A stretch of DNA of 64,000 nucleotides from Streptomyces sp. HB132 (GCF_016909575.1 NZ_JAFBGA010000003.1:124001-188000), one strand, 5' to 3'. Positions 1 through 8,708 are shown, counted from the stretch's first letter. The notes: generated by a model from the sequence alone, not told the origin. Numbers and translations: made by a program.

Positions 1-2
1 AG

Positions 3-836
3 GCCTCGTCCGCGGACGTCGCTCCGCTCGTGATCGCGGGCTGTGTCCTGGTGCTGCTGGGCATCGGCACCATGGCGATCGTCTCCGGCCTGGTGTACGC
101 CGCGGTCCCCACCGTGCTGCAGGAGGCGGTCCTGGGCAGGACGGTCACCGTCGCCGCGGTGTGGCGCAGGGCCTGGGCCCGCGTGTTCCCCGTGATCGGC
201 GCCCTGATCCTCACGGGCCTGGTCGCGATGGTGCCCGTGGTGCTCCTCACAGTGGCCCTCTTCACGGCGATCGTCAGCCTCATCACCATGGCCGACGGTG
301 GCGGCCCGGCCATCGCCATCAGCCTGGGCGTCATCGGTGCCCTGATCACCGGGCCGCTGGCGGTCTGGCTCTGGGTGAAGGTCTGCCTGGCACCGGCGGC
401 CGTGGTCTTCGAGGGCCAGGGGCCCGTCGCCGCGCTGCGCCGCTCGGCCCAGCTGGTGCGCGGCGACTGGTGGCGGATCTTCGGCATCATCCTGCTGGCC
501 GGTCTGATGGCCGCCGTGGCCGGCTACGTCGTCCAGATACCGTTCTCGGTCCTCGGCGTGTTCCCCGGCATGATCGGGAGCGCGTCGCTGGAGGACGACC
601 CGAGCCCAGCGGCCGTCGTGGTCGCGATGAGCGGCTATCTGATCGCGTCGCTGCTGGGCGGGCTGGTGAGCCAGATCATCTCGGCGACGTTCCCGCAGCT
701 GGTGACGGGCCTGCTCTACGTCGACCGGCGGATCCGGACGGAGAACCTGGGCCCGGCCCTGGCCGAGGCCGCAGGCGTCCCCGCACAGGGCCCCTACCCG
801 CCGCCGCCGTACGGGGGCGGCGCACCGCAGTGGTGA
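3..836 (+). CDS. Polytopic membrane protein, 5' end outside the window
   Basis: The reading frame is open from the first bases, so the true start lies upstream; an internal GTG at 30 is not a convincing start. The visible 277 or so residues hold about six long hydrophobic segments (for example residues around VLVLLGIGTMAIVSGLVYA and VFPVIGALILTGLVAMVPVV), a short cytoplasmic-looking stretch that includes ALRRSAQLVRGDWWRI, and a proline/glycine-rich C-terminus ending PYPPPPYGGGAPQW. This layout resembles the large streptomycete families of proline-rich membrane proteins related to glycerophosphodiesterase membrane domains. No catalytic motif is visible, so function is unknown. It converges on sufT across a strong hairpin. 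Confidence 0.8.
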   Translation, partial: ASSADVAPLVIAGCVLVLLGIGTMAIVSGLVYAAVPTVLQEAVLGRTVTVAAVWRRAWARVFPVIGALILTGLVAMVPVVLLTVALFTAIVSLITMADGGGPAIAISLGVIGALITGPLAVWLWVKVCLAPAAVVFEGQGPVAALRRSAQLVRGDWWRIFGIILLAGLMAAVAGYVVQIPFSVLGVFPGMIGSASLEDDPSPAAVVVAMSGYLIASLLGGLVSQIISATFPQLVTGLLYVDRRIRTENLGPALAEAAGVPAQGPYPPPPYGGGAPQW

Positions 837-908
837 CCGGACCCGTCACCGCCCGGTGACGCCGGGCCCGGTTGCGGAGCCGCCGAAAGGCAACGGGGCG
901 ACACGCGT

Positions 909-939
909 GACGGCTCCCGGCACAGAGCCGGGAGCCGTC
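909..939. terminator. Bidirectional hairpin terminator
   Basis: Two perfect 13-base arms (909-921 and 927-939) with a 5-base loop. It lies between the convergent ends of the membrane protein gene and sufT, so it can serve both. There is no clear T tract, which is usual for streptomycete terminators. Confidence 0.75.
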
Positions 940-953
940 GGCGAAGGCGTGGG

Positions 954-1292
954 TCAGACGTTGAAGCCGAGCGCGCGGAGCTGCTCACGGCCGTCGTCGG
1001 TGATCTTGTCCGGGCCCCACGGCGGCATCCAGACCCAGTTGATCCGCAGCTCGTTGACGATGCCGTCCGTCGCGGACTTCGCCTGGTCCTCGATGACATC
1101 GGTCAGCGGACAGGCCGCGGACGTCAGGGTCATGTCGAGGGTGGCGATGTTGGCGTCGTCGACGTGAATGCCGTAGATCAGGCCGAGGTTGACCACGTCG
1201 ATGCCCAGCTCGGGGTCGACCACGTCGTACAGGGCCTCGCGGACCTCCTCCTCGGAGGCCGGCTTGGTGGTGAGAGTCTCGTTGTCGCTCAT
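954..1292 (-). CDS. sufT: SufT-type Fe-S assembly factor (MIP18/DUF59 family)
   Basis: A 112-residue protein of the MIP18/PaaD-like family that helps mature Fe-S proteins in the cytoplasm. The family signature DPELGIDVVNLGLIY is at residues 26-40 and the conserved cysteine lies in SAACPLTD (Cys61). The ATG at 1292 was chosen because it overlaps the sufU stop codon (ATGA), which implies translational coupling, and it gives the usual family length. It is the last gene of the suf operon, as in many actinobacteria. The exact biochemical step (cluster carrier or transfer adaptor) cannot be read from the sequence. Confidence 0.9.
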   Translation of the reverse strand: MSDNETLTTKPASEEEVREALYDVVDPELGIDVVNLGLIYGIHVDDANIATLDMTLTSAACPLTDVIEDQAKSATDGIVNELRINWVWMPPWGPDKITDDGREQLRALGFNV

Positions 1293-1744
1293 GCCGTCTT
1301 CCCTTCGGACAGCGCCTGCGCCGTCGCGTCCTTCCACGCCATCCAACTCAGCAGCGCGCACTTGACCCGGGCCGGGTACTTGGAGACGCCGGCGAACGCG
1401 ACCGCGTCCTCCAGCACCTCCTCCATCGTGTCGTCCGGCTCCAGCTGACCCTTGGACTGCATCAGTTCCAGGAAGGTCTCCTGGATCTTCCGCGCCTCGC
1501 CGAGCTGCTTGCCCACCAGCAGTTCGTTGAGCACGGAGGCGCTGGCCTGGCTGATGGAGCAGCCCTGACCCTCGTAACTGACGTCGGCGATGGTCTCGCC
1601 GTCGTACTTCACGCGGAGCGTGATCTCGTCGCCGCACGTCGGGTTGACGTGGTGCACCTCGGCGTCGCCGTCCCGCAGGCCACGCCCGTGGGGGTGCTTG
1701 TAGTGGTCCAGGATCACTTCCTGGTACATGGAGTCAAGCTTCAC
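1289..1744 (-). CDS. sufU: SufU Fe-S scaffold / sulfur acceptor
   Basis: A 151-residue IscU-like protein that accepts sulfur from SufS during Fe-S cluster assembly. The zinc/cluster ligands are present: Cys37 and Asp39 in PTCGDE, Cys62 in GQGCSIS and Cys129 in VKCALLSW. The spacing between the first two cysteines carries the insertion typical of Gram-positive SufU. The gene sits 16 bases after sufS and overlaps sufT by four bases, so the three are almost certainly co-translated. In the best studied SufU proteins the ligands bind zinc and the protein works as a sulfurtransferase partner, which is the likely role here. Confidence 0.95.
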   Translation of the reverse strand: MKLDSMYQEVILDHYKHPHGRGLRDGDAEVHHVNPTCGDEITLRVKYDGETIADVSYEGQGCSISQASASVLNELLVGKQLGEARKIQETFLELMQSKGQLEPDDTMEEVLEDAVAFAGVSKYPARVKCALLSWMAWKDATAQALSEGKTA

Positions 1745-1760
1745 CAGTCAACCCTCGCCC

Positions 1761-3029
1761 TTAACCGAAAAAGTTCCGCACGTGCTCCAGGCCGTCCACC
1801 AGGGCGTCGACCTCGGCGGGCGTGGAGTACAGATAGAACGACGCCCGCGTCGTCGCAGGAATTCCGTACCGCAGGCACACCGGCCGCGCACAGTGGTGGC
1901 CGACCCGGACCGCGATGCCCTGCTCGTCGAGCACCTGACCCACGTCGTGCGGGTGGATGTCGCCAAGCGTGAAGGAGATCGTCGCGCCCCGGTCCTCGGC
2001 CGTGGACGGGCCGATGATCCGGAGGTCGGGGACCTCCAGGAGCCTGCGCACCGCGTACTCGGTGATCGCCTGCTCATGGCGGTGGACGTTCTCCATGCCG
2101 ATGGCCGAGAGGTAGTCCACGGCCGCGCCGAGGCCGACGGCCTGCGCGATCGGGGGCGTTCCCGCCTCGAACTTGTGCGGCGCGGGGGCGTACGTCGACG
2201 AGTGCATCGACACGGTCTCGATCATCTCGCCGCCGCCGAGGAACGGCGGCAGGTCCTCCAGGAGCTCCTGCCGGCCCCAGAGGACGCCGATGCCGGTCGG
2301 GCCGACCATCTTGTGACCGGTGAAGGCCACGAAGTCGGCCTGCAGCGCCTGCACGTCGAGCACCATGTGCGGGGCGGCCTGCGAGGCGTCGATGCAGACC
2401 AGCGCGCCGACCTGCTGGGCACGCCGGACGATCGTCTCGACCGGGTTGATCGTGCCCATGATGTTGGAGACCAGCGTGAAGGAGACGATCTTCGTCTTCT
2501 CCGTGATGATCTCGTCGATGTTGGACAGGTCGAGCCGGCCGTCGTCGGTGATGCCGAACCACTTCAGCTTCGCGCCGGTGCGCTGCGAGAGCAGCTGCCA
2601 CGGCACGATGTTGGAGTGGTGCTCCATCTCCGTGGTGACGATCTCGGTGTCGCTGTCGACCCGGTAGGGCTCGTCCGCCCAGCCCAGCATGTTGGCGACG
2701 AGGTTGAGCGACTCCGAGGCGTTCTTGGTGAAGATCACCTCGTTGCGGCTGGGTGCGTTGATGAAGGCCGCGACCTTGTCGCGAGCGCCCTCGTACAGCG
2801 CGGTGGCCTCCTCCGCGATGGTGTACACACCGCGGTGGACGTTGGCGTTGTGCCGCTCGTAGTACTCACTGAGGGCGTCGAGCACCTGCCGCGGCTTCTG
2901 CGAGGTCGCCGCACTGTCCAGGTACACGATCTTCTTGCCGTCGTGGACCGTGCGGTCCAGGATCGGGAAGTCCTTGCGGATCGCCTCGGTGTCGAGGAGG
3001 CCGGAGAGCCCCTGTCGGGCGTCAGTCAC
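1761..3029 (-). CDS. sufS: SufS cysteine desulfurase
   Basis: A class V PLP enzyme of 422 residues that removes sulfur from cysteine to give alanine and an enzyme persulfide for Fe-S assembly. The PLP lysine is Lys240 in TGHKMVGP, and the persulfide-forming cysteine is Cys380 in VGHHCARPV; HHSNIVPWQ near residue 138 is the cofactor-stacking region. The GTG at 3029 overlaps the sufC stop (GTGA) and gives the family length; the frame stays open upstream but only by running antisense-like through sufC. Its partner SufU lies immediately downstream. Confidence 0.96.
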   Translation of the reverse strand: MTDARQGLSGLLDTEAIRKDFPILDRTVHDGKKIVYLDSAATSQKPRQVLDALSEYYERHNANVHRGVYTIAEEATALYEGARDKVAAFINAPSRNEVIFTKNASESLNLVANMLGWADEPYRVDSDTEIVTTEMEHHSNIVPWQLLSQRTGAKLKWFGITDDGRLDLSNIDEIITEKTKIVSFTLVSNIMGTINPVETIVRRAQQVGALVCIDASQAAPHMVLDVQALQADFVAFTGHKMVGPTGIGVLWGRQELLEDLPPFLGGGEMIETVSMHSSTYAPAPHKFEAGTPPIAQAVGLGAAVDYLSAIGMENVHRHEQAITEYAVRRLLEVPDLRIIGPSTAEDRGATISFTLGDIHPHDVGQVLDEQGIAVRVGHHCARPVCLRYGIPATTRASFYLYSTPAEVDALVDGLEHVRNFFG

Positions 3030-3790
3030 GCGGAAGCGCCACCCTTCGTGTAGGCCTCGTAGCCCTCGTTCTCCAGCGTGTCGGCCAGCTCGGCACCGCC
3101 GGAGGCGGCGATCCGGCCGTTGGCGAAGACGTGCACGTAGTCGGGCTTGATGTACTTGAGGATGCGGGTGTAGTGGGTGATCAGCAGGGTGCCGACCTCG
3201 CCGGTCTCGCGCACCCGGTTGACGCCCTCGGAGACCGTCTTCAGCGCGTCGACGTCGAGGCCGGAGTCGGTCTCGTCGAGGATCGCGATCTTCGGCTTGA
3301 GCAGCTCCAGCTGGAGGATCTCGTGGCGCTTCTTCTCGCCGCCGGAGAAGCCCTCGTTGACGTTGCGCTCGGCGAAGGCGGGGTCCATCTGGAGCCCGGC
3401 CATCGTCTCCTTGACCTCCTTCACCCACGTCCGCAGCTTGGGGGCCTCGCCGCGGACGGCGGTGGCGGAGGTGCGCAGGAAGTTGGAGACCGAGACACCG
3501 GGGATCTCCACCGGGTACTGCATGGCGAGGAACAGGCCGGCGCGGGCCCGCTCGTCGACGGACATCTCCAGGACGTCCTCGCCGTCCAGGGTCACCGTGC
3601 CACTCGTGATCGTGTACTTGGGGTGACCCGCGAGCGAGTAGGCGAGGGTGGACTTGCCGGACCCGTTCGGGCCCATGATGGCGTGCGTCTCGCCCTGCTT
3701 CACGGTCAGGTCGACGCCCTTGAGGATCTCCTTCGTGGCGTTGTCGGCCTCGACGGAGACGTGCAGGTCGCGGATTTCAAGCGTTGCCAT
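3026..3790 (-). CDS. sufC: SufC ATPase of the SufBCD complex
   Basis: A 254-residue ABC-type ATPase that powers the SufB-SufC-SufD scaffold. Walker A is GPNGSGKST (residues 40-48), the signature region is NEGFSGGEKKR, and the Walker B region reads ILDETDSGLDVD, a variant characteristic of SufC. There is no membrane partner, consistent with a cytosolic scaffold ATPase. The ATG at 3790 begins at MATLEIRDL, where family members start; the gene follows the ferredoxin-like gene by 7 bases. Confidence 0.96.
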   Translation of the reverse strand: MATLEIRDLHVSVEADNATKEILKGVDLTVKQGETHAIMGPNGSGKSTLAYSLAGHPKYTITSGTVTLDGEDVLEMSVDERARAGLFLAMQYPVEIPGVSVSNFLRTSATAVRGEAPKLRTWVKEVKETMAGLQMDPAFAERNVNEGFSGGEKKRHEILQLELLKPKIAILDETDSGLDVDALKTVSEGVNRVRETGEVGTLLITHYTRILKYIKPDYVHVFANGRIAASGGAELADTLENEGYEAYTKGGASA

Positions 3791-3797
3791 GGGTGAC

Positions 3798-4115
3798 TCA
3801 GGACTCCTGGGTGACGGAGACGAGCACATCGTCCCCTTCGATCTTTACGGGGTATACGGGGACGGGGCGCGTCGCGGGAAGACCGGACGGCTTGCCGGTG
3901 CGGAGGTCGAAGCTCGATCCGTGCAGCCAGCACTCGATCGCGCAGTCCTCCACCTCGCCCTCCGACAGCGAGACGTTCGCGTGCGAGCAGATGTCGTTGA
4001 TCGCGAACACCTCGCCCTCGGTGCGGACGAGGGAGACCGGCGTGCCGTCGAGCTCCACCCTCTTGGGGGTGTCGTCCTCCAGCTCGCTCAGCGCACAGGC
4101 TTTGACGAAGGCCAT
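3798..4115 (-). CDS. Rieske-type [2Fe-2S] ferredoxin in the suf operon
   Basis: A 105-residue soluble Rieske protein of the kind annotated as the ferredoxin component of non-heme oxygenases. The cluster ligands are Cys43 and His45 (CSH) and Cys62 and His65 (CWLH), with 16 residues between the two pairs. There is no signal peptide or membrane segment. It is inserted between sufD (1-base gap) and sufC (7-base gap), a position shared by many actinobacterial suf operons. Its role there is unproven: electron supply to cluster assembly, or a target that needs a cluster immediately, are both possible. Confidence 0.93.
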   Translation of the reverse strand: MAFVKACALSELEDDTPKRVELDGTPVSLVRTEGEVFAINDICSHANVSLSEGEVEDCAIECWLHGSSFDLRTGKPSGLPATRPVPVYPVKIEGDDVLVSVTQES

Positions 4116-4116
4116 C

Positions 4117-5298
4117 TCAGACCGACGCCTTCAGCTCGGCCTCGATCTTGTCGAGGAGCCGGGCCTCGACGTCCGGCAGACCGATCTGCTGGACCAGCTC
4201 GGCGAAGAAGCCGCGCACGACGAGCCGGCGGGCCTCCTCGGCGGGGATACCGCGGGACTGGAGGTAGAACAGCTGCTCGTCGTCGAAGCGGCCGGTCGCC
4301 GAGGCGTGGCCTGCTCCGACGATCTCGCCGGTCTCGATCTCCAGGTTCGGCACCGAGTCGACACGGGCACCGTCGGTGAGGACCAGGTTGCGGTTCATCT
4401 CGTAGGTGTCGGTGCCCTCGGCGGCGGCCTGGATGAGCACGTCGCCGATCCACACGGCGTGGGCGTCGTCGCCCTGGAGGGCGCCCTTGTACACCGCGTT
4501 GGACTTGCAGTGCGGGGTGTTGTGGTCGACCAGGAGACGGTGCTCCTGGTGCTGGCCCTTGTCGGTGAAGTACAGACCGAAGAGCTCGGCCTCGCCGCCG
4601 GTGGCGGCGTAGGCGACCCGCGGGTGCAGGCGGACGAGGTCCCCGCCGAACGTCACGACGACCGACTTGAACGAGGCGTCGCGGCCGACCAGCGCGTTGT
4701 GCTGGCCGACGTGGACGGCCGTGTCGTCCCAGTCCTGGACGGAGACGACGGTCAGTTTGGCGCCGTCGCCCAGGACGTAGTCGACGTTGGCGGCGAGCAC
4801 GGCGTCACCGGTGTGGTCGATGACGACGACGGCCTCGGCGAAGGCACCCAGCTCGATGACCTGGTGGCCGTAGGCCACGCCGCCCTCACCGTGCACCGCG
4901 ATCCGGACCGGTTCGGTGAGCACGGCCTCCTTGGCGACCGTGACGACCGAGGCGTGCTGGAAGGACGAGTACGCCTGGGCGGCGACCCGGTCGACCGGCG
5001 TTCCGGCCCTGCCGAGTCGCGCGTCGTCGCGGCCGACGGTCTCGACCGTGACGCCGGAGGGCGCCTCGACGACGACCTTGACCCCGTCACCGGTGGCGAC
5101 GGCGGTGCCGTTGTGCAGGCCGCGCAGCCGCTCCAGCGGGGTGAACCGCCACTCCTCCTCGCGGCCGTGCGGGACCGGGAAGTCCGCGACGTCGAAGGAC
5201 GGGGGGGCGCTCATGCGCGTGGCGACGGTGGACTCGGCCGCCACCGCGACGGACCCGGCGGTGGTGGAGCCCGCAGGGATGTTCAAAGCCTCAGCCAT
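4117..5298 (-). CDS. sufD: SufD scaffold subunit
   Basis: A 393-residue SufD that pairs with SufB and SufC to build Fe-S clusters. The C-terminal half has the SufB/D signature (HASATGRFDDEQLFYLQSRG), with the conserved histidine, and the right-handed helix-rich segment before it. The ATG at 5298 (MAEALN) is preferred because it matches where streptomycete SufD proteins start; an upstream TTG at 5328 would add ten residues. It follows sufB by 69 bases, the longest gap inside the operon. Confidence 0.95.
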   Translation of the reverse strand: MAEALNIPAGSTTAGSVAVAAESTVATRMSAPPSFDVADFPVPHGREEEWRFTPLERLRGLHNGTAVATGDGVKVVVEAPSGVTVETVGRDDARLGRAGTPVDRVAAQAYSSFQHASVVTVAKEAVLTEPVRIAVHGEGGVAYGHQVIELGAFAEAVVVIDHTGDAVLAANVDYVLGDGAKLTVVSVQDWDDTAVHVGQHNALVGRDASFKSVVVTFGGDLVRLHPRVAYAATGGEAELFGLYFTDKGQHQEHRLLVDHNTPHCKSNAVYKGALQGDDAHAVWIGDVLIQAAAEGTDTYEMNRNLVLTDGARVDSVPNLEIETGEIVGAGHASATGRFDDEQLFYLQSRGIPAEEARRLVVRGFFAELVQQIGLPDVEARLLDKIEAELKASV

Positions 5299-5367
5299 GG
5301 CTGTCGTGGTGCTCGCTTTCTCAGTCAAGGAACTCTCGGGTCGATCGGCGGACGGCGCGCGGCCGTG

Positions 5368-6789
5368 CTAGCCGACCGAACCCTCCATCTGCAGCTCGAT
5401 CAGCCGGTTGAGCTCCAGGGCGTACTCCATCGGCAGCTCCTTGGCGATCGGCTCGACGAAGCCGCGCACGATCATCGCCATGGCCTCGAACTCGGTCATC
5501 CCGCGGCTCATCAGGTAGAAGAGCTGGTCCTCGGAGACCTTGGAGACCGTCGCCTCGTGACCCATCGACACGTCGTCCTCACGGACGTCGACGTAGGGAT
5601 AGGTGTCGGAGCGGGAGATCGTGTCCACGAGCAGCGCGTCGCACAGCACGTTGGACTTGGCGCCCGGCGCGCCCTCGCCGATCTCGATGAGACCGCGGTA
5701 AGAGGTGCGGCCGCCGCCTCGCGCCACCGACTTGGAGACGATGTTGGAGGAGGTGTTCGGTGCCATGTGGACCATCTTGGCGCCGGCGTCCTGGTGCTGG
5801 CCCTCGCCCGCGAAGGCGATGGACAGGGTCTCGCCCTTGGCGTGCTCGCCCATCAGGTAGACGGCCGGGTACTTCATGGTGACCTTGGAGCCGATGTTGC
5901 CGTCGACCCACTCCATGGTCGCGCCCTCGTACGCCACGGCGCGCTTGGTGACGAGGTTGTAGACGTTGTTCGACCAGTTCTGGATGGTCGTGTAGCGGCA
6001 GCGGCCGCCCTTCTTCACGATGATCTCGACGACCGCGGAGTGCAGCGAGTCCGAGGAGTAGATCGGCGCCGTGCAGCCCTCGACGTAGTGGACGTAGGCG
6101 TCCTCGTCGACGATGATCAGCGTCCGCTCGAACTGGCCCATGTTCTCCGTGTTGATACGGAAGTAGGCCTGGAGCGGGATCTCGACGTGCACACCCTTCG
6201 GCACGTAGATGAAGGAGCCGCCGGACCACACCGCGGAGTTCAGCGACGCGAACTTGTTGTCCCCGACGGGGATGACGGTGCCGAAGTACTCCCTGAAGAG
6301 CTCCGGGTGCTCCTTGAGCGCGGTGTCGGTGTCCATGAAGATGACACCCTGCGACTCGAGCTCCTCGTTGATCTGGTGGTAGACCACCTCGGACTCGTAC
6401 TGCGCGGCGACACCGGCGACGAGGCGCTGCTTCTCCGCCTCGGGGATGCCGAGCTTGTCGTACGTGTTCTTGATGTCCTCGGGCAGGTCCTCCCAGGACT
6501 CCGCCTGCTTCTCGGTGGACCGCACGAAGTACTTGATGTTGTCGAAGTCGATGCCCGAGAGGTCGGAGCCCCAGTTCGGCATGGGCTTCTTGCCGAAGAG
6601 CTTCAGGCCCTTGAGACGGAGCTTCAGCATCCACTCCGGCTCGTTCTTCTTCTCCGAGATGTCGCGGACGACAGCTTCGGACAGGCCGCGCTTCGCCGCC
6701 GCGCCTGCCGCGTCGGAGTCGGCCCAGCCGAATTCGTACGTGCCCAGGCCATCGAGCTCAGGGTGGGCAGTCTCCGTAGGGAGCGTCAT
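5368..6789 (-). CDS. sufB: SufB scaffold subunit
   Basis: A 473-residue SufB, the core subunit of the SufBCD scaffold on which Fe-S clusters are formed. Typical SufB stretches are present: [19 protein letters not shown], the [23 protein letters not shown] segment and the C-terminal [11 protein letters not shown] and [16 protein letters not shown]. The cysteine in VEGCTAP is the conserved one. The start ATG at 6789 overlaps the sufR stop (ATGA), giving [12 protein letters not shown] and tying sufB translation to the repressor gene. Confidence 0.96.
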   Translation of the reverse strand: MTLPTETAHPELDGLGTYEFGWADSDAAGAAAKRGLSEAVVRDISEKKNEPEWMLKLRLKGLKLFGKKPMPNWGSDLSGIDFDNIKYFVRSTEKQAESWEDLPEDIKNTYDKLGIPEAEKQRLVAGVAAQYESEVVYHQINEELESQGVIFMDTDTALKEHPELFREYFGTVIPVGDNKFASLNSAVWSGGSFIYVPKGVHVEIPLQAYFRINTENMGQFERTLIIVDEDAYVHYVEGCTAPIYSSDSLHSAVVEIIVKKGGRCRYTTIQNWSNNVYNLVTKRAVAYEGATMEWVDGNIGSKVTMKYPAVYLMGEHAKGETLSIAFAGEGQHQDAGAKMVHMAPNTSSNIVSKSVARGGGRTSYRGLIEIGEGAPGAKSNVLCDALLVDTISRSDTYPYVDVREDDVSMGHEATVSKVSEDQLFYLMSRGMTEFEAMAMIVRGFVEPIAKELPMEYALELNRLIELQMEGSVG

Positions 6790-7535
6790 GCGGGGTTCCT
6801 CCCGGCCGTACTTGCAGATGCTGAATGAGTGGTCTGTGAAACCTGTGGTGCCGTGGGGCTGCTGCGCGGAACGAACGTCGTGCACACACCGTCGCCGTGG
6901 GCGAGGGTGGCGAGACGCTGCACATGGGTCCCGAGCAGGCTGGAGAAGAATTCCGTCTCCGCCTCGCACAGCTGCGGGAACTGCTCGGCTACGTGCGCGA
7001 CCGGGCAGTGGTGCTGGCAGAGCTGCTCGCCCCGCTGAGAGCCCGGAGCGCTACGCGCCGTAGCAGCGTACCCGTCGGCCGACAAGGCCTTGGCCAAGGC
7101 CTCGGTGCGCGCCTCGGGGTCCGCGGACTCGATCACGGCCCGGTACTTCTCGGACTGCGCGGCCATCCTGGCGCGGGCGAAGGCGACGAGCGCCTCGTCC
7201 CCCGCCGACTCGGCGATCCAGCGCAGCGCGTCGGCCGCGAGCTTGTCGTAGGACTGGTCGAACGCGTCCCGGCCGCAGTCGGTGAGGGCGAAGACCTTGG
7301 CCGGACGGCCACGGGTCCGCGCTCCGTACACCCGCTGTTCGCGGGCCTCGACCACGTCGTCGGACATGAGGGTGTCGAGGTGCCGGCGCACGGCGGCCTG
7401 TGTCAGACCGACGCGCTTCGCCAGATCGGCGGCGGTGGACGGGCCGTGATCCAGGATGGAGCGCGCGACCCGGTTGCGCGTCGAACGCTCACCGGTCGCG
7501 AGTTCCTCCTGGGGAGCCTCGCCAACGTATTTCAC
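6786..7535 (-). CDS. sufR: SufR, Fe-S sensing repressor of the suf operon
   Basis: A 249-residue ArsR/MarR-like winged-helix regulator. The HTH spans about residues 33-60 ([21 protein letters not shown]), and the C-terminal half carries Cys173 and Cys177 in CQHHCPVAH, then Cys190 and Cys218, the arrangement that holds the sensing [4Fe-4S] cluster in SufR. It leads the suf operon and is coupled to sufB. The GTG at 7535 is preferred over a TTG at 7571 because the SufR box CAAC-N6-GTTG lies at 7535-7548, directly at this start. With an intact cluster SufR is expected to repress; cluster loss under iron limitation or oxidative stress should release the operon. Confidence 0.92.
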   Translation of the reverse strand: MKYVGEAPQEELATGERSTRNRVARSILDHGPSTAADLAKRVGLTQAAVRRHLDTLMSDDVVEAREQRVYGARTRGRPAKVFALTDCGRDAFDQSYDKLAADALRWIAESAGDEALVAFARARMAAQSEKYRAVIESADPEARTEALAKALSADGYAATARSAPGSQRGEQLCQHHCPVAHVAEQFPQLCEAETEFFSSLLGTHVQRLATLAHGDGVCTTFVPRSSPTAPQVSQTTHSASASTAGRNPA

Positions 7536-7548
7536 AACGCCATTGTTG
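7535..7548. promoter_or_regulatory. SufR operator, CAAC-N6-GTTG
   Basis: CAAC at 7535-7538 and GTTG at 7545-7548 with six bases between. This is the SufR recognition motif known from cyanobacteria and, as I recall, from Streptomyces avermitilis. It touches the GTG start codon of sufR, so bound SufR would block transcription or very early elongation of sufRBD. Confidence 0.85.
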
Positions 7549-7578
7549 CGTAATTCCTCCGGGCGTGACAACCCGCCT

Positions 7579-7598
7579 CGGCACCGGGCCCGGTGCCG
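7579..7598. repeat. 20-bp perfect palindrome in the sufR upstream region
   Basis: Arms CGGCACCGGG and CCCGGTGCCG with no spacer. It lies 44 bases upstream of the sufR start. It may be a regulator site, or in RNA a stem in the sufR leader if transcription starts above it. Confidence 0.7.
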
Positions 7599-7606
7599 TT
7601 CATCAC

Positions 7607-7620
7607 TTAGGTAAACCTAA
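7607..7620. promoter_or_regulatory. Iron-box-like dyad TTAGGT-AA-ACCTAA
   Basis: Perfect 6-base arms around two A bases, in the divergent region between sufR and the ABC transporter. The arms equal the ends of the DtxR/IdeR iron box, but the spacer is 2 rather than 7 bases. Aligned with the 19-base consensus TWAGGTWAGSCTWACCTWA, the segment 7607-7625 matches at 15 positions and 7602-7620 at 14. This makes DmdR/IdeR control plausible but unproven. Confidence 0.5.
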
Positions 7621-7767
7621 ATTGACCTGCGGAAACGGGCGATCACCGGAGGTGACCGCAGGTGGGCGCCCTGCGGCCCGGTCGGCGGCCGGACCTCCCG
7701 CGACACCGCGAGGACGTGCCGTGACGACGTCGGGAACCCGGCGCGCCGGGCCCTTCTCCCGCCCGCC

Positions 7768-7773
7768 TAGACT
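7768..7773 (+). promoter_or_regulatory. -10 hexamer TAGACT of a leaderless promoter
   Basis: TAGACT ends 8 bases before the ATG of the ABC ATPase gene, and no Shine-Dalgarno sequence is present, so the transcript probably begins at the start codon. Confidence 0.55.
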
Positions 7774-7781
7774 TGCCCGCC

Positions 7782-8708
7782 ATGAGCAGTGAGCCCGTCG
7801 TACAGGCCAGGGGCCTGGTCAAGCGGTACGGCACGAAGACGGCGGTGGACGGCCTCGATCTGGAGGTCTCGGCGGGCGCGGTGACCGCGGTCCTCGGGCC
7901 GAACGGCGCCGGGAAGACCACCACGATCGAGACGTGCGAGGGTTACCGGCGGCCGGACGGCGGGACCGTGCGGGTCCTCGGCCTCGACCCCGTAGCCGAC
8001 GCGGCGGCGCTCCGTCCGCGCATCGGCGTGATGCTGCAGTCCGGCGGTGTCTACCCGGGTGCCCGCGCCGACGAGATGCTGCGCCACACGGCGAAGCTCC
8101 ACGCCCATCCGCTGGACGTCGGCGCGCTCGTCGAACGGCTCGGACTCGGCAGCTGCGGCCGGACCACCTACCGCCGGCTCTCCGGCGGTCAGCAGCAGCG
8201 CCTCGCGCTGGCCATGGCGGTCGTCGGCCGCCCCGAGCTGGTCTTCCTGGACGAGCCGACCGCGGGTCTCGACCCGCAGGCCCGCCGGGCGACCTGGGAC
8301 CTGATCCGGGAGCTGCGGACCGACGGGGTGTCCGTCGTCCTCACGACGCACTTCATGGACGAGGCCGAGGAGCTCGCCGACGACGTGGCCGTGATCGACG
8401 CCGGGCGGGTCGTCGCCCAGGGCAGCCCGGAGCGGCTTCGACGCGGCGGCGCCGAGAACACCCTGCGCTTCACCGGCCGCCCCGGACTGGACCTCGGCTC
8501 GCTGCTGAAGGCGCTGCCCCACGGCAGCGGTGCGGCCGAGCCGGCCACCGGCGCCTACCGCATCACCGGGCGGATCGACCCGGAGCTGCTCGCGACCGTC
8601 ACCTCCTGGTGCGCGCAGCACGGCGTGATGCCGGACGGCATCGCGGTCGAGCGGCGCACCCTGGAGGACGTCTTTTTGGAACTGACCGGCAAGGAGCTGC
8701 GCGCATGA
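7782..8708 (+). CDS. ABC transporter ATP-binding protein
   Basis: A 308-residue ATPase of the DrrA/CcmA-like exporter group. Walker A is GPNGAGKTTT (about residues 38-47), the signature is LSGGQQQR, Walker B is LVFLDEPTAGLDPQ and the switch histidine is in LTTHFMDEAEEL. A C-terminal extension of about 90 residues, typical of DrrA-type exporters, follows. It overlaps the permease gene by ATGA, so one ATPase and one permease probably form a 2+2 exporter. The substrate is not evident. Its position next to ctaA and opposite sufR suggests a link to heme or iron homeostasis, but that is inference. Confidence 0.92.
   Translation: MSSEPVVQARGLVKRYGTKTAVDGLDLEVSAGAVTAVLGPNGAGKTTTIETCEGYRRPDGGTVRVLGLDPVADAAALRPRIGVMLQSGGVYPGARADEMLRHTAKLHAHPLDVGALVERLGLGSCGRTTYRRLSGGQQQRLALAMAVVGRPELVFLDEPTAGLDPQARRATWDLIRELRTDGVSVVLTTHFMDEAEELADDVAVIDAGRVVAQGSPERLRRGGAENTLRFTGRPGLDLGSLLKALPHGSGAAEPATGAYRITGRIDPELLATVTSWCAQHGVMPDGIAVERRTLEDVFLELTGKELRA

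Noticed and set aside
3784..6828. A 1014-residue open frame on the plus strand
   Set aside because: It is antisense to sufB, sufD and the ferredoxin gene. High G+C at codon position 3 leaves the mirror frame free of stops; its translation is low-complexity, rich in Val/Asp/Arg/Leu, with no domains.
7607..7620. Canonical 19-bp IdeR/DmdR iron box
   Set aside because: The arms match but are separated by 2 rather than 7 bases; it is kept only as an iron-box-like dyad.
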